A stretch of DNA of 64,000 nucleotides from an uncultured Eubacteriales bacterium (lineage in GTDB: Bacteria; Bacillota; Clostridia; Oscillospirales; UBA644). The position numbers were made by a program, and so were the translations under genes. This document shows, piece after piece, positions 51,453-61,461 of this stretch. Each line of letters opens with the position of its first letter. Within the stretch, counting starts at the first letter, position 1. Below the pieces are notes generated by a model. It saw only the letters and a list, made by a program, of their open reading frames with translations, was not told the origin of the DNA and ran no database searches. The stretch lies in assembly GCA_934438175.1 (NCBI GenBank), contig CAKSBH010000001.1, positions 1-64,000 on the forward strand, read 5' to 3'.

Positions 51453-52190
51453 ATGAAACTGGAATATATGATGACCAAAGAGGTCATGGAAGCCAAAGAA
51501 AAAAAACTGCCGCTTGTCATCCCGGTTGGGACGATTGAATGGCACGGCCCTCACTGTGCGCTTGGTTGCGATACGTTTATTGCACGCGATCTGATTGAAA
51601 AATTGGCTGAGAAGAAAGACATCGTTGTCTGCCCTCCGGTGTGGTACGGCGTTGCCAGCTATGCGGTCGGCGGTCCGGAGAACGGCACGGTCGAAGTAAA
51701 TGTGGATGCGTTTGAGCAGTATATGTACTGCGTGCTGAAGTCTTTCCTGTACGGCGGCTTCACGAAAATCTATATGGTTATTCAGCATCAGTACGAAGAA
51801 GAAAACTATATGCCCATGACGCTTGCCTGCGCCAAAGCCGGCAAGAAGCTGATTATGGAATATATGGAAGAAAAATACGGAAAGGGTTGGTGGGGTTCCA
51901 ACAGCTTTTCGTCGTACTATGACAACCTCGGCGGCGACGCGGACTTTCCGTTCGGCATGATCAAGGTTCTGCCGGCATTGGCAAAAGAGGTTCAGCATGC
52001 CACGGGCTATGATCATGCGGGAAAATACGAGACTTCCTGCCTGATGGCTCTGGATTCCGAAGCGGTCAAACTTGATCGCCTGCCGACCTCCGACTCCTGG
52101 TTCATCAAGAGTGCATACGAAGCCAACGAAGAGCTTGGCAAGAAAATGGTGGAGCTTGCCCTGAAAGATCTGGAAGAAAAGATCCACTGA
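51453..52190 (+). CDS. Creatininase-family amidohydrolase-like protein
   Basis: This 245-residue protein matches the creatininase family (PF02633): Glu29, His31 and Asp40 in IEWHGPHCALGCDTF are the first metal ligands, and 'YDHAGKYETS' near residue 190 is the late family motif. The central GHYEN/GHGGN motif is replaced by QHQYEEENY (His112). Family members open cyclic amides (creatinine) or related rings, including inosose derivatives in sugar pathways. AAAGGAGAA precedes the ATG. It is probably in one operon with the M24 homologue. Confidence 0.8.
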   Translation: MKLEYMMTKEVMEAKEKKLPLVIPVGTIEWHGPHCALGCDTFIARDLIEKLAEKKDIVVCPPVWYGVASYAVGGPENGTVEVNVDAFEQYMYCVLKSFLYGGFTKIYMVIQHQYEEENYMPMTLACAKAGKKLIMEYMEEKYGKGWWGSNSFSSYYDNLGGDADFPFGMIKVLPALAKEVQHATGYDHAGKYETSCLMALDSEAVKLDRLPTSDSWFIKSAYEANEELGKKMVELALKDLEEKIH

Positions 52191-52206
52191 ATTGCTTTGT
52201 GTTTTC

Positions 52207-52241
52207 AGACGGACGCGCCGTACGGTGTGTCCGTCTTTTTT
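52207..52241 (+). terminator. Terminator of the M24-creatininase pair
   Basis: AGACGGAC pairs with GTCCGTCT across a loop of about 14 bases, followed by six T residues. Confidence 0.88.
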
Positions 52242-52309
52242 ATGAAAATTTCGCATGATTCTCCGAAAAACGGCAGATACTAACATAAATGATATCGGAG
52301 GATCTTGAT

Positions 52310-55300
52310 ATGCAGATGATCGGAATTTCCCCGTTTCTGCGCCGGCTTGCCCGGCATGCGGATGTCCTGCGTCGGCGCCGGGATGCGGGGGATGCGCTGA
52401 TTGGTGATAATTTCCCGTTTCTTTACCGTGTCTATGTCGGAATTACGGAGGCGTTGAAGAATGTGCGCGCCCTGCCGGCCGGAACATACGGGGCGCCCCG
52501 TGTCTTTGAGAGGGCGACCGATTTCTGCCGTATCGGAGCGGAACGGGCAGATGCGGAAAAACTGAGGGCGTTTTTGCGTCTTCTTGCCGAGGAGGAAGAA
52601 TTGACGGGAACGGAGATTTCCGTTCTTCCCGCTCTGCTTTCCGCCGGCTTTCTGGTGCAGATTTCGCAGACCCGGGAGACCTCCGTGCTGCTGGCGGCAC
52701 TTTCCTATCTGCGACAATTGGAGGATCTTGCGGCGGAAGATCTTTATGCGAAGATGAGCCGATGCGAGGCGGTGCTTTGTGAAGATGCGTACTACGAGCG
52801 TATGGATCGTCAGACCAAAGACCTGTATCGGTTCCGGATTGCGCAGGAGGCGGAGAAAAACGGGGTCTCCGAAACGGAGAAGGCATCCGTGCTTCTGGCG
52901 GAAGCACAGGAGCGTTATGCAGACGGACATATCGGGCACCTGTTGTTTCCTCCCCGGAAAACCGGCTGGTATCTGGCTCTGACGGTTGGTCTGTGTGCGG
53001 CATGTTCGGCTCTTGTCGGTCTGCTCTGCGGGGGATGGGTCGGGGTTCTTTCGGTTCTGCCGCTGTTCGAGGCGGTGAAGGCGTGGGTGGATTTTGTCTG
53101 TTCCCGCCTCTTTCCCGCATGTCACGTTCCGGCAATGAACACCGAAAAAGGATGTCCGAAAACGTTGGTTGCCACCGTGACCGTTTTGCGGGATGAAGCC
53201 GGCATTGAGGAGGTGCTGCAAAAAACGGAGCGCTGTTTCTTTGCCAATCGGTGCGAGGGACTGCGATTCGGGATTCTGGCAGATCTTCCGGAGGCGAACA
53301 GTCCGGTTTGTGAACAGGATCGGGAACTTCTCTTCCGGCTTCAGGAGGGCGTGGAGCGGCTGAACTTCCGATATGGAGGGCATTTCTTCTGTGCTGTCCG
53401 TCGTCGCACTCCGGACGGGGAAGGAACATTCAGCGGCTGGGAGCGTAAGCGCGGTGCCATCCTTCAGTTTCTGCAGGCAACGCGGGGCATCGGAACCGAT
53501 GCGTTTTCCGTGTTGATGGGCGATCTTGCGGATGCCGCGTATTTCTGCGCCCTGGACGGAGATACGGTTCCCGCGCCGGACAGTGTGCGAAAACTGGTGG
53601 GGGTTCTGCTTCATCCGCTTTCCCGCCCGGTGCGGAATGCCGAAGGCACGGCGGTGGTTTCCGGTTTCGGTATCGCCGCGCCCCGGATGGACGTGGAGCT
53701 TTCCTCGGCATCCGCAAACCTGTTCACGCAACTGATCAGTGGGTCCGGCGGTGCGGAGGTGTATGGAAACGCCTCCTTTTCGCTTCAGCAGGATCTGTTC
53801 GGCGAAGGGATCTTTGCGGGCAAGGGCGTGCTGGATGTAGAACTGTTTCTGGATCTAATGCCGGATCTGTTTCCCGACCGTGCCGTTTTGAGTCATGATG
53901 TGCTGGAGGGCGGATTTCTGCGCTGCGCCTACGTGTCGGATGCCGCATTCTTTGACGGAGTTCCTTCCGGGATTCTTCCGTATGTGCGCCGTCTTCATCG
54001 CTGGATCCGCGGTGATGTGCAGAATGTGCCGGAGTTGGCTTCATATATCCGTACACGGAACGGAAAAATGCGCAATCCTCTTTCCGTTCGTTCCCGGCTG
54101 CGCATTCTGGACAACCTGCGTCGTGCGCTGACGCTTCCCGCTGTTTTTCTGCTTCTGTTTGCCGGTTTATTTTTCGGAACGGTCCCGTTTGTGTTGGCTC
54201 TCGCGGTCCTCTATACGCCGGCGCTGATTTACGCCGTATCGCAAGCCGGTGCTCCTGCCTCCGCATCGGCACATTTTGCCAAGCCGTTTGCCCCTGCAAT
54301 GCAGACTTTTTTGCGATGCACACTGGATCTTCTGTATCTCCCATATCTTGCTGTACAGCAGACCGATGCCGTTGTGCGTGCACTTTTTCGTCTTTTGCGC
54401 GGGAAGCGCCTGCTGGAGTGGACGACTGCTGCCGATGCGGAAAAGAAAAACCGCAAGACGTGGGGCGGATATCTCTTTGCCGTAAAGCCGCAGTTGCTTG
54501 CTCTTCTGTTTTTGCTCCGTCCTGCCGGAATTCCGCTTGCCGCAATCTGGATCTTGGGGGCTGCCTTTGCGTATTTTCTGTTTTTGCCTCAGAAACCGAA
54601 TAAAAACGATCGATCTGTTTTGGATGATCTCCAAAAAATGTGGCAGTATTTTTCGGATTTTATGACTCCGGAAAACAACGGCTTGCCGCCGGATAATTTT
54701 CAGGAACGTCCGCTGGGCGTTGCTGCATACCGCACGTCTCCCACCAACATCGGTCTTGCCGCGCTTTGCTGTCTGGGTGCTTACGATTGCGGATTGATTT
54801 TGCGCGATGAACTCTTTTCCCGCCTTTCTCTGCTTCTGGACAGCGTGGAGAACATGGAGCGTTGGCACGGGCATCTTTATAATTGGTATGATACAAAAAC
54901 GCTGCAGCCGTTGCATCCCCGGTTTGTCTCTTCTGTGGACAACGGAAACCTGGTTTGTTGCTTCTATGCGTTGAAAAACGGTCTGCTTTCCCTGCACGAT
55001 CGGGAGGCGGTTGCGCTGTCGGAGCGCCTGGAGCATGCAATGACCTCCATGGATTTCTCCCTTCTCTATGACTGTAAAAAGCATCTGTTCTTCATCGGTT
55101 ATGATGTGGAAAGAAAAGAAAAGACGCCAAGCCGGTACGATCTGTATGCGAGCGAATCCCGGATGCTTTCGTATTTCAGTGTCGCCACACGGCAGGTTCC
55201 GCTCCGGCACTGGCAGAATCTGAACCGTTTTCCGTTTCGCGCGAGGGGGAGAGTCGGAATCAAATCCTGGTCGGGCACGGCGTTTGAATATTTTATGCCG

Positions 55301-58300
55301 GCACTTCTTTTGCCGGTCGAGAAGGGCTCTCTGTGTGAAGAGATGCTTCGCTTTGCCGCTGACAGCCAACAGCGTGCGGCGGGAAGCCGACCCTGGGGGG
55401 TGTCCGAAAGCTGCTACAATGCGTTTGACGCCTCGTTGGTGTATCAGTACCGTGCGTTCGGTACGCCGGAACTTGCTCTCCGTCCGGACGCTCCCGACGA
55501 ATATGTGGTTGCTCCGTATGCGTCCTATCTGGCACTTCCGTTTTTGCCGGAAGAAGCATTCCGGAACCTAGATCGGCTTCGTCAGCATGGGATGTTCGGA
55601 AAATACGGCTTTTATGAGGCGCTGGATATGACGCCTTCCCGGGTGGGAAACGGTGAGGAGCCGGTGTGCTGTTATATGGCACATCATCTTGCCATGTCGT
55701 TTTTGTCGTGCGTCAACTACGAAAAGAATTATATTATGCAGAAGCGTTTTATGGATCCCCGCACGGATGCGTACCGTTCGCTTCTTCAGGAAAAGATTCC
55801 GGTATCCGCCGTACGGTGGCGGGATGTTCCTCCCGCACCGGTTTATCGGACGCCGTACTTTTCCCGTCCCGCTGAGATTACGCATATGAATCCGGAGCAT
55901 CCGGTGGTGCGAAGCTATTCCGACGGAATTCTCTCTTCCGTAATGACCGACAGCGGACTGGGCGGACTGACCTGGAAGGACCGGGACGTGACGAGATTCC
56001 GGGATACGGACGATCCGCACGGCGTGTTTGTTCTGGCAAAAACAGAACGGGAGCTTCTGCCCCTGACCTTTGCTCCCCTGTACCGAAGCGGGGTTTCGTA
56101 CCGTACCACGTTCGGAGAGGACGAAGGATGTTATATGTCAGCCGGACGGGAGCTTGAAGGAAGAATGAGCGTAACGGTTGGCTCCGGGTGTGTGGAAGTG
56201 CGGGAAATTGCGCTGAAAAACAACGCAGTATCCCGTCGTGACGGGAATCTTCTTGTTTATTTTGAGCCGACACTTTGCCGCAGGGATGCAGAGCGGGCAC
56301 ATCCTGCTTTTTGCGGGCTGTTTACGGAGGCGTTTTTTGAAGAGGATGTTTTACTGTTTCATCGCCGTCCGAGAGAATCCGCAAAGGAAGAAATGTGGCT
56401 TGCGGTTGCCTGCTCTCGGCCGTATACGTTTTCGCTTTCCCGGTTTGATGTTCTTGACCGGTTGGATGGGGTAAGCCGGTTGGATCGTGCGCTTTCCCGT
56501 CCGTTTCCGTGCGAAACGGCGGGACCTGTTGACCCGTGTGCGGCACTGAAAATCCCGTTTTCCGTGCCTGGGCGCGGCATATATTCTCTGCAGCTTGCCC
56601 TTTCCGTGGGCGAAACAAAAGAGGAAGTGCGGCAAGCGGTGCGGAATGCCGTGAAAGCCCCGTTTGACCATATCCGTTCTTCCTATGCTTCCCGTATGCG
56701 CGCCTTGCGAAGCGGCTGGCAGATGACAGGGGAGGCAGATGTCCTTTGCGGTGTTCTGACCGATGCCATTTACGGGAGGTCTGCCGGCGCCCCGAAAAGC
56801 CGGCTCGGACGGGATTGGTTGTGGCGGTTCGGAATCTCCGGCGATTTGCCGCTTGTCACCATCAAGACCGACCCGGATACCGTGGGGGCCTGCGATGCTT
56901 TTCTTAAGGCAAAGCGCGGGCTTCTTTTCCGGAATATGGCGTTTGATCTTGTTTTTTGTTTTTCGGATAACGGCCGCTACGATCGCCCGACGTATGTCAG
57001 ACTGACCGAGCGGATTCGCGATAACGGTTTGGAACGGGAGATCGGACGCTATGGCGGCGTGTTTCTGGCAGATCTTTCCGATACCGAGGAGCTGGGGCTT
57101 TTGTCGGGGATTTCCTGTTTTTATGCCGACCTTTCTCATGGATGGTCGGTTCCGGAGGATTCTCCGGCATACCGTGCCGAGTCCTTGTCGACCGGTGTGC
57201 CGGTACCTGTGACGTACCGGCTCCGCACCGGAATCGGCGGCTTTACGGACCAGGGATTTGCCATCGATGATAAAGACATTCTTCCGTCCCGTCCGCCCTG
57301 GTGTCATGTTCTGGCGTCTGCGACGTTCGGAACCGTTGTTTCCGACAGTTCGCTTGGTTTTTCGTATGCGCTGGATTCGCAGCAGAACCGACTGACACCC
57401 TGGGAAAACGATGCCGTGCGGGATCAGACCGGTGAGCGGCTTGTTCTGTCCTGTCCGGAAGGAATGTTTGATGTTATCCGTTCGGCTTCCGCGGAATTCC
57501 GGCGCGGCTTTGCGGTGTATGAAGCCCTGTGCGGTCGCGTGAGGGTTCGGTGTGAGGTGTTTGTCTCGCCCACACGTATGGCAAAACTCCTGCGGGTGCA
57601 TCTGGTCAACGAAGCGGAAACACCGTGCATGCTGGCATACCGTTGCCGGATTGTTCTGGGAAGAAATTCCCGGATTTCGCCTCGCCGTACGGTTCGCCAC
57701 CGGGATATTCTGTATGAAAATCCGCTGAATCCTTATGCGCCGCAGGGCGTATGCTATCTCACCGGTTCCGGCGTATCCGTCCGTTCCGGTGTCATGACAG
57801 CGTGTGTGGGAGGAAAAACCACTTCCGATGTTTATTTTGTTCTTGGTTATGAGAAAAACGAACAAAAAGCAAGTGAGGATTCCTATTGCTTCCGTAATTT
57901 TTCTTTCTGTGAAGCGGAATATGAGGCGGCGCGGAACCGGGTGGAGCAGGCGCCGTTCGCACGGGCGCGAACGGCGGACCATGAGATGGACTTTCTGTAT
58001 AACACCTTGCTGACGGCGCAGGTGGAAGACTGCCGCCTGGCGGCAAGATCCGGCTTTTATCAGTGCAGCGGTGCCTATGGATTCCGGGATCAGCTGCAGG
58101 ACGCCATCGGGATGGTAACGCTGGATGCGTCTCTTTTGCGGCAACAGATTCTGCGTGCGTCCGCCCGGCAGTTCGTGGAAGGCGATGTCATGCACTGGTG
58201 GCAGACATCGGAAACCCCGTGTGGGGTCCGCACCCGTTCATCGGATGACCTTTTGTGGCTTCCGTATGCGCTGGCGGAATACGAAACGGTAGCCGGAGAC

Positions 58301-59440
58301 TTTTCCCTGGCGGAAATTCCGGTTCCCTATCTGGAGGCGGAGCCGCTGGCGGAGGGAGAATCGGAGCGTTATGGGGAGGCACGGGTGTCGGAGATGTCCG
58401 GTTCGGTGTATGAGCACGGAAAGGCGGCGCTTCGCCACGCCGTGCAGACCGGGCCTCACGGACTGATTCGGTTCGGAAGCGGTGATTGGAACGACGGAAT
58501 GAACGGATTTCCGGACGGGGAAAGCGTGTTCAGCACGCTGTTTGCCATCCTGGTTCTGGAAAGATACTGTACGGTGGCCGAACGACACCGCGACGGGGAA
58601 ACTGCTCTGTTCTGCCGCACTTCCGCTGAGGAACTGCGACAGTCCGTGGAAAAAAACGCATGGGACGGTCAATGGTACCTGCGCGGATTTGCCGATGTCC
58701 GGACAAAGGTCGGGGCAGAGGGCGAGCCGGCGTGTGAGATCGATCTGCTTCCGCAGGTATTTGCGGTTCTTGCAGGCGGTATGGATCCTGCCCGGACGGA
58801 AACGGCACTGGAAGCGGTGCGGGAAAAACTGGTGGATACGGAAAACCGTCTGATCCGGCTGTTTACGCCTCCGTTTGCCGACGACGGTGTTGATCCCGGA
58901 TATCTGCGCGGATATGTGTGCGGCGTGCGGGAAAACGGCGGACAGTACACGCATGCAGCGGTGTGGTATGTGCGGGCGCTTCTTTCCGCCGGTCGGTACG
59001 ATGCGGCATATGAGGTCTTGCGGATGCTCAATCCCGTGACGCATTCCCGGACGTATGAGGATGTGAAAAAATATCGGTTGGAACCATATGTTCTGGCGGG
59101 TGACGTTTATACCAATCCCGCGCATGCCGGTATGGGCGGATGGAGCTGGTATACCGGTGCTGCGGGCTGGTATTTCAAAACACTGACCGAGGAGATCTTC
59201 GGGCTGAAGCGGCGGGGAGCGCGCCTTTATCTTTGTCCGCATCTTCCGTCGGATCTGCCGGAAGTGAGGATGTCGATCCGTGTGGAGGACACGGATATCG
59301 AAATCGGTATCCGGCTCGGATTTGCACGATCTCTGACCGTAAACGGAAAAGAAGCTTCGTTCATCCCTCTGGACGGAACGCGGCACGAGGCGGTTCTGAC
59401 GTATACGGATTCTGTTGCGGAATCCCCGGAAAACTCTTGA
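52310..59440 (+). CDS. Cyclic beta-1,2-glucan synthase-like protein (GT84-GH94)
   Basis: At 2376 residues this is the largest gene in the window. A helical N-terminal region (1-215) is followed by a membrane pair (about 222-265), a GT84-type glycosyltransferase with the DxD site at Asp416-Asp418 (ALDGDT) and RRLHRWIRGD, more membrane helices (about 605-660 and 725-765), a glycoamylase-like domain (about 790-1130), and a long GH94-type region with DWNDGMN around Asp2062. This is the layout of Cgs/NdvB enzymes that make and trim cyclic beta-1,2-glucan. CGGAGG lies nine bases before the ATG at 52310. Confidence 0.9.
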   Translation: MQMIGISPFLRRLARHADVLRRRRDAGDALIGDNFPFLYRVYVGITEALKNVRALPAGTYGAPRVFERATDFCRIGAERADAEKLRAFLRLLAEEEELTGTEISVLPALLSAGFLVQISQTRETSVLLAALSYLRQLEDLAAEDLYAKMSRCEAVLCEDAYYERMDRQTKDLYRFRIAQEAEKNGVSETEKASVLLAEAQERYADGHIGHLLFPPRKTGWYLALTVGLCAACSALVGLLCGGWVGVLSVLPLFEAVKAWVDFVCSRLFPACHVPAMNTEKGCPKTLVATVTVLRDEAGIEEVLQKTERCFFANRCEGLRFGILADLPEANSPVCEQDRELLFRLQEGVERLNFRYGGHFFCAVRRRTPDGEGTFSGWERKRGAILQFLQATRGIGTDAFSVLMGDLADAAYFCALDGDTVPAPDSVRKLVGVLLHPLSRPVRNAEGTAVVSGFGIAAPRMDVELSSASANLFTQLISGSGGAEVYGNASFSLQQDLFGEGIFAGKGVLDVELFLDLMPDLFPDRAVLSHDVLEGGFLRCAYVSDAAFFDGVPSGILPYVRRLHRWIRGDVQNVPELASYIRTRNGKMRNPLSVRSRLRILDNLRRALTLPAVFLLLFAGLFFGTVPFVLALAVLYTPALIYAVSQAGAPASASAHFAKPFAPAMQTFLRCTLDLLYLPYLAVQQTDAVVRALFRLLRGKRLLEWTTAADAEKKNRKTWGGYLFAVKPQLLALLFLLRPAGIPLAAIWILGAAFAYFLFLPQKPNKNDRSVLDDLQKMWQYFSDFMTPENNGLPPDNFQERPLGVAAYRTSPTNIGLAALCCLGAYDCGLILRDELFSRLSLLLDSVENMERWHGHLYNWYDTKTLQPLHPRFVSSVDNGNLVCCFYALKNGLLSLHDREAVALSERLEHAMTSMDFSLLYDCKKHLFFIGYDVERKEKTPSRYDLYASESRMLSYFSVATRQVPLRHWQNLNRFPFRARGRVGIKSWSGTAFEYFMPALLLPVEKGSLCEEMLRFAADSQQRAAGSRPWGVSESCYNAFDASLVYQYRAFGTPELALRPDAPDEYVVAPYASYLALPFLPEEAFRNLDRLRQHGMFGKYGFYEALDMTPSRVGNGEEPVCCYMAHHLAMSFLSCVNYEKNYIMQKRFMDPRTDAYRSLLQEKIPVSAVRWRDVPPAPVYRTPYFSRPAEITHMNPEHPVVRSYSDGILSSVMTDSGLGGLTWKDRDVTRFRDTDDPHGVFVLAKTERELLPLTFAPLYRSGVSYRTTFGEDEGCYMSAGRELEGRMSVTVGSGCVEVREIALKNNAVSRRDGNLLVYFEPTLCRRDAERAHPAFCGLFTEAFFEEDVLLFHRRPRESAKEEMWLAVACSRPYTFSLSRFDVLDRLDGVSRLDRALSRPFPCETAGPVDPCAALKIPFSVPGRGIYSLQLALSVGETKEEVRQAVRNAVKAPFDHIRSSYASRMRALRSGWQMTGEADVLCGVLTDAIYGRSAGAPKSRLGRDWLWRFGISGDLPLVTIKTDPDTVGACDAFLKAKRGLLFRNMAFDLVFCFSDNGRYDRPTYVRLTERIRDNGLEREIGRYGGVFLADLSDTEELGLLSGISCFYADLSHGWSVPEDSPAYRAESLSTGVPVPVTYRLRTGIGGFTDQGFAIDDKDILPSRPPWCHVLASATFGTVVSDSSLGFSYALDSQQNRLTPWENDAVRDQTGERLVLSCPEGMFDVIRSASAEFRRGFAVYEALCGRVRVRCEVFVSPTRMAKLLRVHLVNEAETPCMLAYRCRIVLGRNSRISPRRTVRHRDILYENPLNPYAPQGVCYLTGSGVSVRSGVMTACVGGKTTSDVYFVLGYEKNEQKASEDSYCFRNFSFCEAEYEAARNRVEQAPFARARTADHEMDFLYNTLLTAQVEDCRLAARSGFYQCSGAYGFRDQLQDAIGMVTLDASLLRQQILRASARQFVEGDVMHWWQTSETPCGVRTRSSDDLLWLPYALAEYETVAGDFSLAEIPVPYLEAEPLAEGESERYGEARVSEMSGSVYEHGKAALRHAVQTGPHGLIRFGSGDWNDGMNGFPDGESVFSTLFAILVLERYCTVAERHRDGETALFCRTSAEELRQSVEKNAWDGQWYLRGFADVRTKVGAEGEPACEIDLLPQVFAVLAGGMDPARTETALEAVREKLVDTENRLIRLFTPPFADDGVDPGYLRGYVCGVRENGGQYTHAAVWYVRALLSAGRYDAAYEVLRMLNPVTHSRTYEDVKKYRLEPYVLAGDVYTNPAHAGMGGWSWYTGAAGWYFKTLTEEIFGLKRRGARLYLCPHLPSDLPEVRMSIRVEDTDIEIGIRLGFARSLTVNGKEASFIPLDGTRHEAVLTYTDSVAESPENS

Positions 59441-59466
59441 CAAAAAAGCGGTATTTGTGGTACTAT
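59437..59466 (+). promoter_or_regulatory. Promoter of lgt-folD
   Basis: TTGACA overlaps the preceding stop codon; TACTAT follows after 18 bases. Confidence 0.75.
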
Positions 59467-59524
59467 TAAAGTACTTTATAATACCGCTCAATTTTTATCT
59501 TGTTTGTAAAGGGGATGCTGACTG

Positions 59525-60607
59525 ATGTTTTCGCTTCTTTCTGGCACGGTCAACCGCATTGGTTTTGAAGGTCTCGGCATTGCGCCGTTTGACGTGAACC
59601 GTGTGGCATTCACAATCGGAGATTTTCAGGTGTACTGGTACGGTGTTATCATTGCCTTCGGAATGCTGCTTGCCGTTCTGTTCGGCTGCGCATATTCCAA
59701 AAAGGTTGGATTGAAGCCGGACGATATTCTGGACGGCATCCTGTATTGTCTGCTTCCGGCGCTCGTCGGTGCACGTCTGTTCTATGTTGTGTTTGCTCTG
59801 GATCATTACCGCACGGCATCCGGTGCGCTGGATTTTGCGGCAATCGTCGATGTCCGTGACGGCGGGCTTGCCATCTACGGCGGCATCATCGTCGGTTTTC
59901 TGGTGGGATGGCTGATGTGCCATTTCAAGAGAATTTCGATGCTTGCCATGTTTGATGTAGTTTCCATCGGGTTTATGATCGGGCAGGCAGTCGGGCGTTG
60001 GGGCAATTTCATGAATGCCGAAGCGTACGGGTATGAAACCACACTTCCCTGGGGCATGACCATCAATGGCGAAGGTCCGTATCACCCCACATTTCTGTAT
60101 GAAAGTTTGTGGAATCTTCTTGGAATTGTGCTTCTTCTGCTTCTTGCGAAATTTGACAAAAAACGCAACGGCGAAACGTTTTTGGAGTATTTCATCTGGT
60201 ATGGTGCGGGAAGAGCCGTTATCGAGGGACTGCGTACAGACAGTCTGTGGGTCTTCAATGCCAAAACGGAAGAAACGCTTGGCTTCAATCTGCGGATTTC
60301 GCAGGTAATCGGCATTGTGTTTGCTGTCGTTGGCTTTGTTCTTCTGGTTCTTCTGCGTTGCGGGGTGTTTGATTCCGCGTTGGCTGCTGCGGAAGAACGC
60401 CGGAGGGTTGGCAGAGAAAAGGACGCTGCCCGTAAAGCCGGAAAAAGTGCGGATTACAATCCGCTGTTCGGTGAAAAAGAAACCGTTTCTTCGCAGAAAG
60501 AGACTGCGGAGGAAGAAAAGCAGGAACCCGCAGCAACGGAAGGAACCCAGGAAGAGCCGGAAGCTTCTCCGGCAAAGGATGAGAGTGCAGATGGCAAAGA
60601 AAATTGA
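59525..60607 (+). CDS. lgt: Prolipoprotein diacylglyceryl transferase with charged C-terminal tail
   Basis: This 360-residue membrane enzyme adds diacylglycerol to the lipobox cysteine of lipoproteins, of which this window encodes at least seven. The Lgt signature is GQAVGRWGNFMNAEAYG, followed by PTFLYES. The His of the E. coli HGG motif is Tyr here (LAIYGGIIVG), as in many Clostridia. After the last membrane helix a tail of about 70 residues, rich in Glu, Lys and Ala, extends into the cytoplasm. The ATG at 59525 follows AAGGGGATG. It overlaps folD by 17 bases. Confidence 0.95.
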   Translation: MFSLLSGTVNRIGFEGLGIAPFDVNRVAFTIGDFQVYWYGVIIAFGMLLAVLFGCAYSKKVGLKPDDILDGILYCLLPALVGARLFYVVFALDHYRTASGALDFAAIVDVRDGGLAIYGGIIVGFLVGWLMCHFKRISMLAMFDVVSIGFMIGQAVGRWGNFMNAEAYGYETTLPWGMTINGEGPYHPTFLYESLWNLLGIVLLLLLAKFDKKRNGETFLEYFIWYGAGRAVIEGLRTDSLWVFNAKTEETLGFNLRISQVIGIVFAVVGFVLLVLLRCGVFDSALAAAEERRRVGREKDAARKAGKSADYNPLFGEKETVSSQKETAEEEKQEPAATEGTQEEPEASPAKDESADGKEN

Positions 60608-61439
60608 CGGAAAACTGCTGGCAGAGCAGCTGCGTGAAGAGATCCGGGAAGAAGTCCGGCAGATGACGGAGGCGGGAAACCGCCCGGGGCTGGCGGTGAT
60701 TCTGGTCGGAAACGATCCCGCGTCCGCCATTTATGTTCGCAATAAAAAGAATGCCTGTGCCGCTGCCGGGATCTATTCCGAGGAATACCTTTTGGCGGAG
60801 GATGTCTCCGAAGACGCATTGCTTGCCCTGATCGCTCAACTGAACGGGCGCCCGGACATTCACGGAATCCTTCTTCAGGCACCGGTTCCGCCGCATCTCC
60901 ATTATACCAGAATTGCGGAGACCATTCTGCCCTCCAAAGATGTGGATGCGTTTCATCCGTACAATGTGGGGCGCATCATGATGGGGAATTACGATTTTGT
61001 CCCCTGTACCCCTGCGGGTGTTATGGAACTGATCCGCTCGACCGGCGTGGAGATCCGCGGCAGAAACTGCGTGGTGATCGGACGCAGCAACATTGTGGGA
61101 AAACCGCAGGCAATGCTGCTTCTTCAGGCCGACGGAACCGTTACCGTCTGTCATTCCCGTACGCGGGACCTTGCGGAGATTACGCGCCGTGCGGATATTC
61201 TGGTATCTGCCGTCGGAAAAGCCGGGTTTGTGACCGGAGATATGGTCAAGCCGGGCGCCGTTGTGATCGATGTAGGGATGAACCGCACGCCGGACGGAAA
61301 ACTGACCGGCGACGTGGATGCTGCAAGCGTTGAACCGGTTGCCGGTTACCTGACACCGGTGCCCGGAGGGGTCGGACCGATGACCGTGACGATGCTGTTG
61401 CGCAATACGGTTACGGCGGCAAAGAAACAAAAAAAATAA
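60591..61439 (+). CDS. folD: Bifunctional methylenetetrahydrofolate dehydrogenase/cyclohydrolase
   Basis: This 282-residue enzyme interconverts one-carbon folates. It shows the catalytic Lys in 'SAIYVRNKKNACAAAGI', the motif QAPVPPHL (QLPLP type), PCTPAGVMELI and the nucleotide loop VIGRSNIVGKPQAMLL, and ends in 'PVPGGVGPMTVTMLLRNTV'. The ATG at 60591 lies inside the end of lgt with AAAGGATGAG upstream. Confidence 0.96.
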   Translation: MAKKIDGKLLAEQLREEIREEVRQMTEAGNRPGLAVILVGNDPASAIYVRNKKNACAAAGIYSEEYLLAEDVSEDALLALIAQLNGRPDIHGILLQAPVPPHLHYTRIAETILPSKDVDAFHPYNVGRIMMGNYDFVPCTPAGVMELIRSTGVEIRGRNCVVIGRSNIVGKPQAMLLLQADGTVTVCHSRTRDLAEITRRADILVSAVGKAGFVTGDMVKPGAVVIDVGMNRTPDGKLTGDVDAASVEPVAGYLTPVPGGVGPMTVTMLLRNTVTAAKKQKK

Positions 61440-61461
61440 ACGCCGCGCTTTGCGGCGATTT

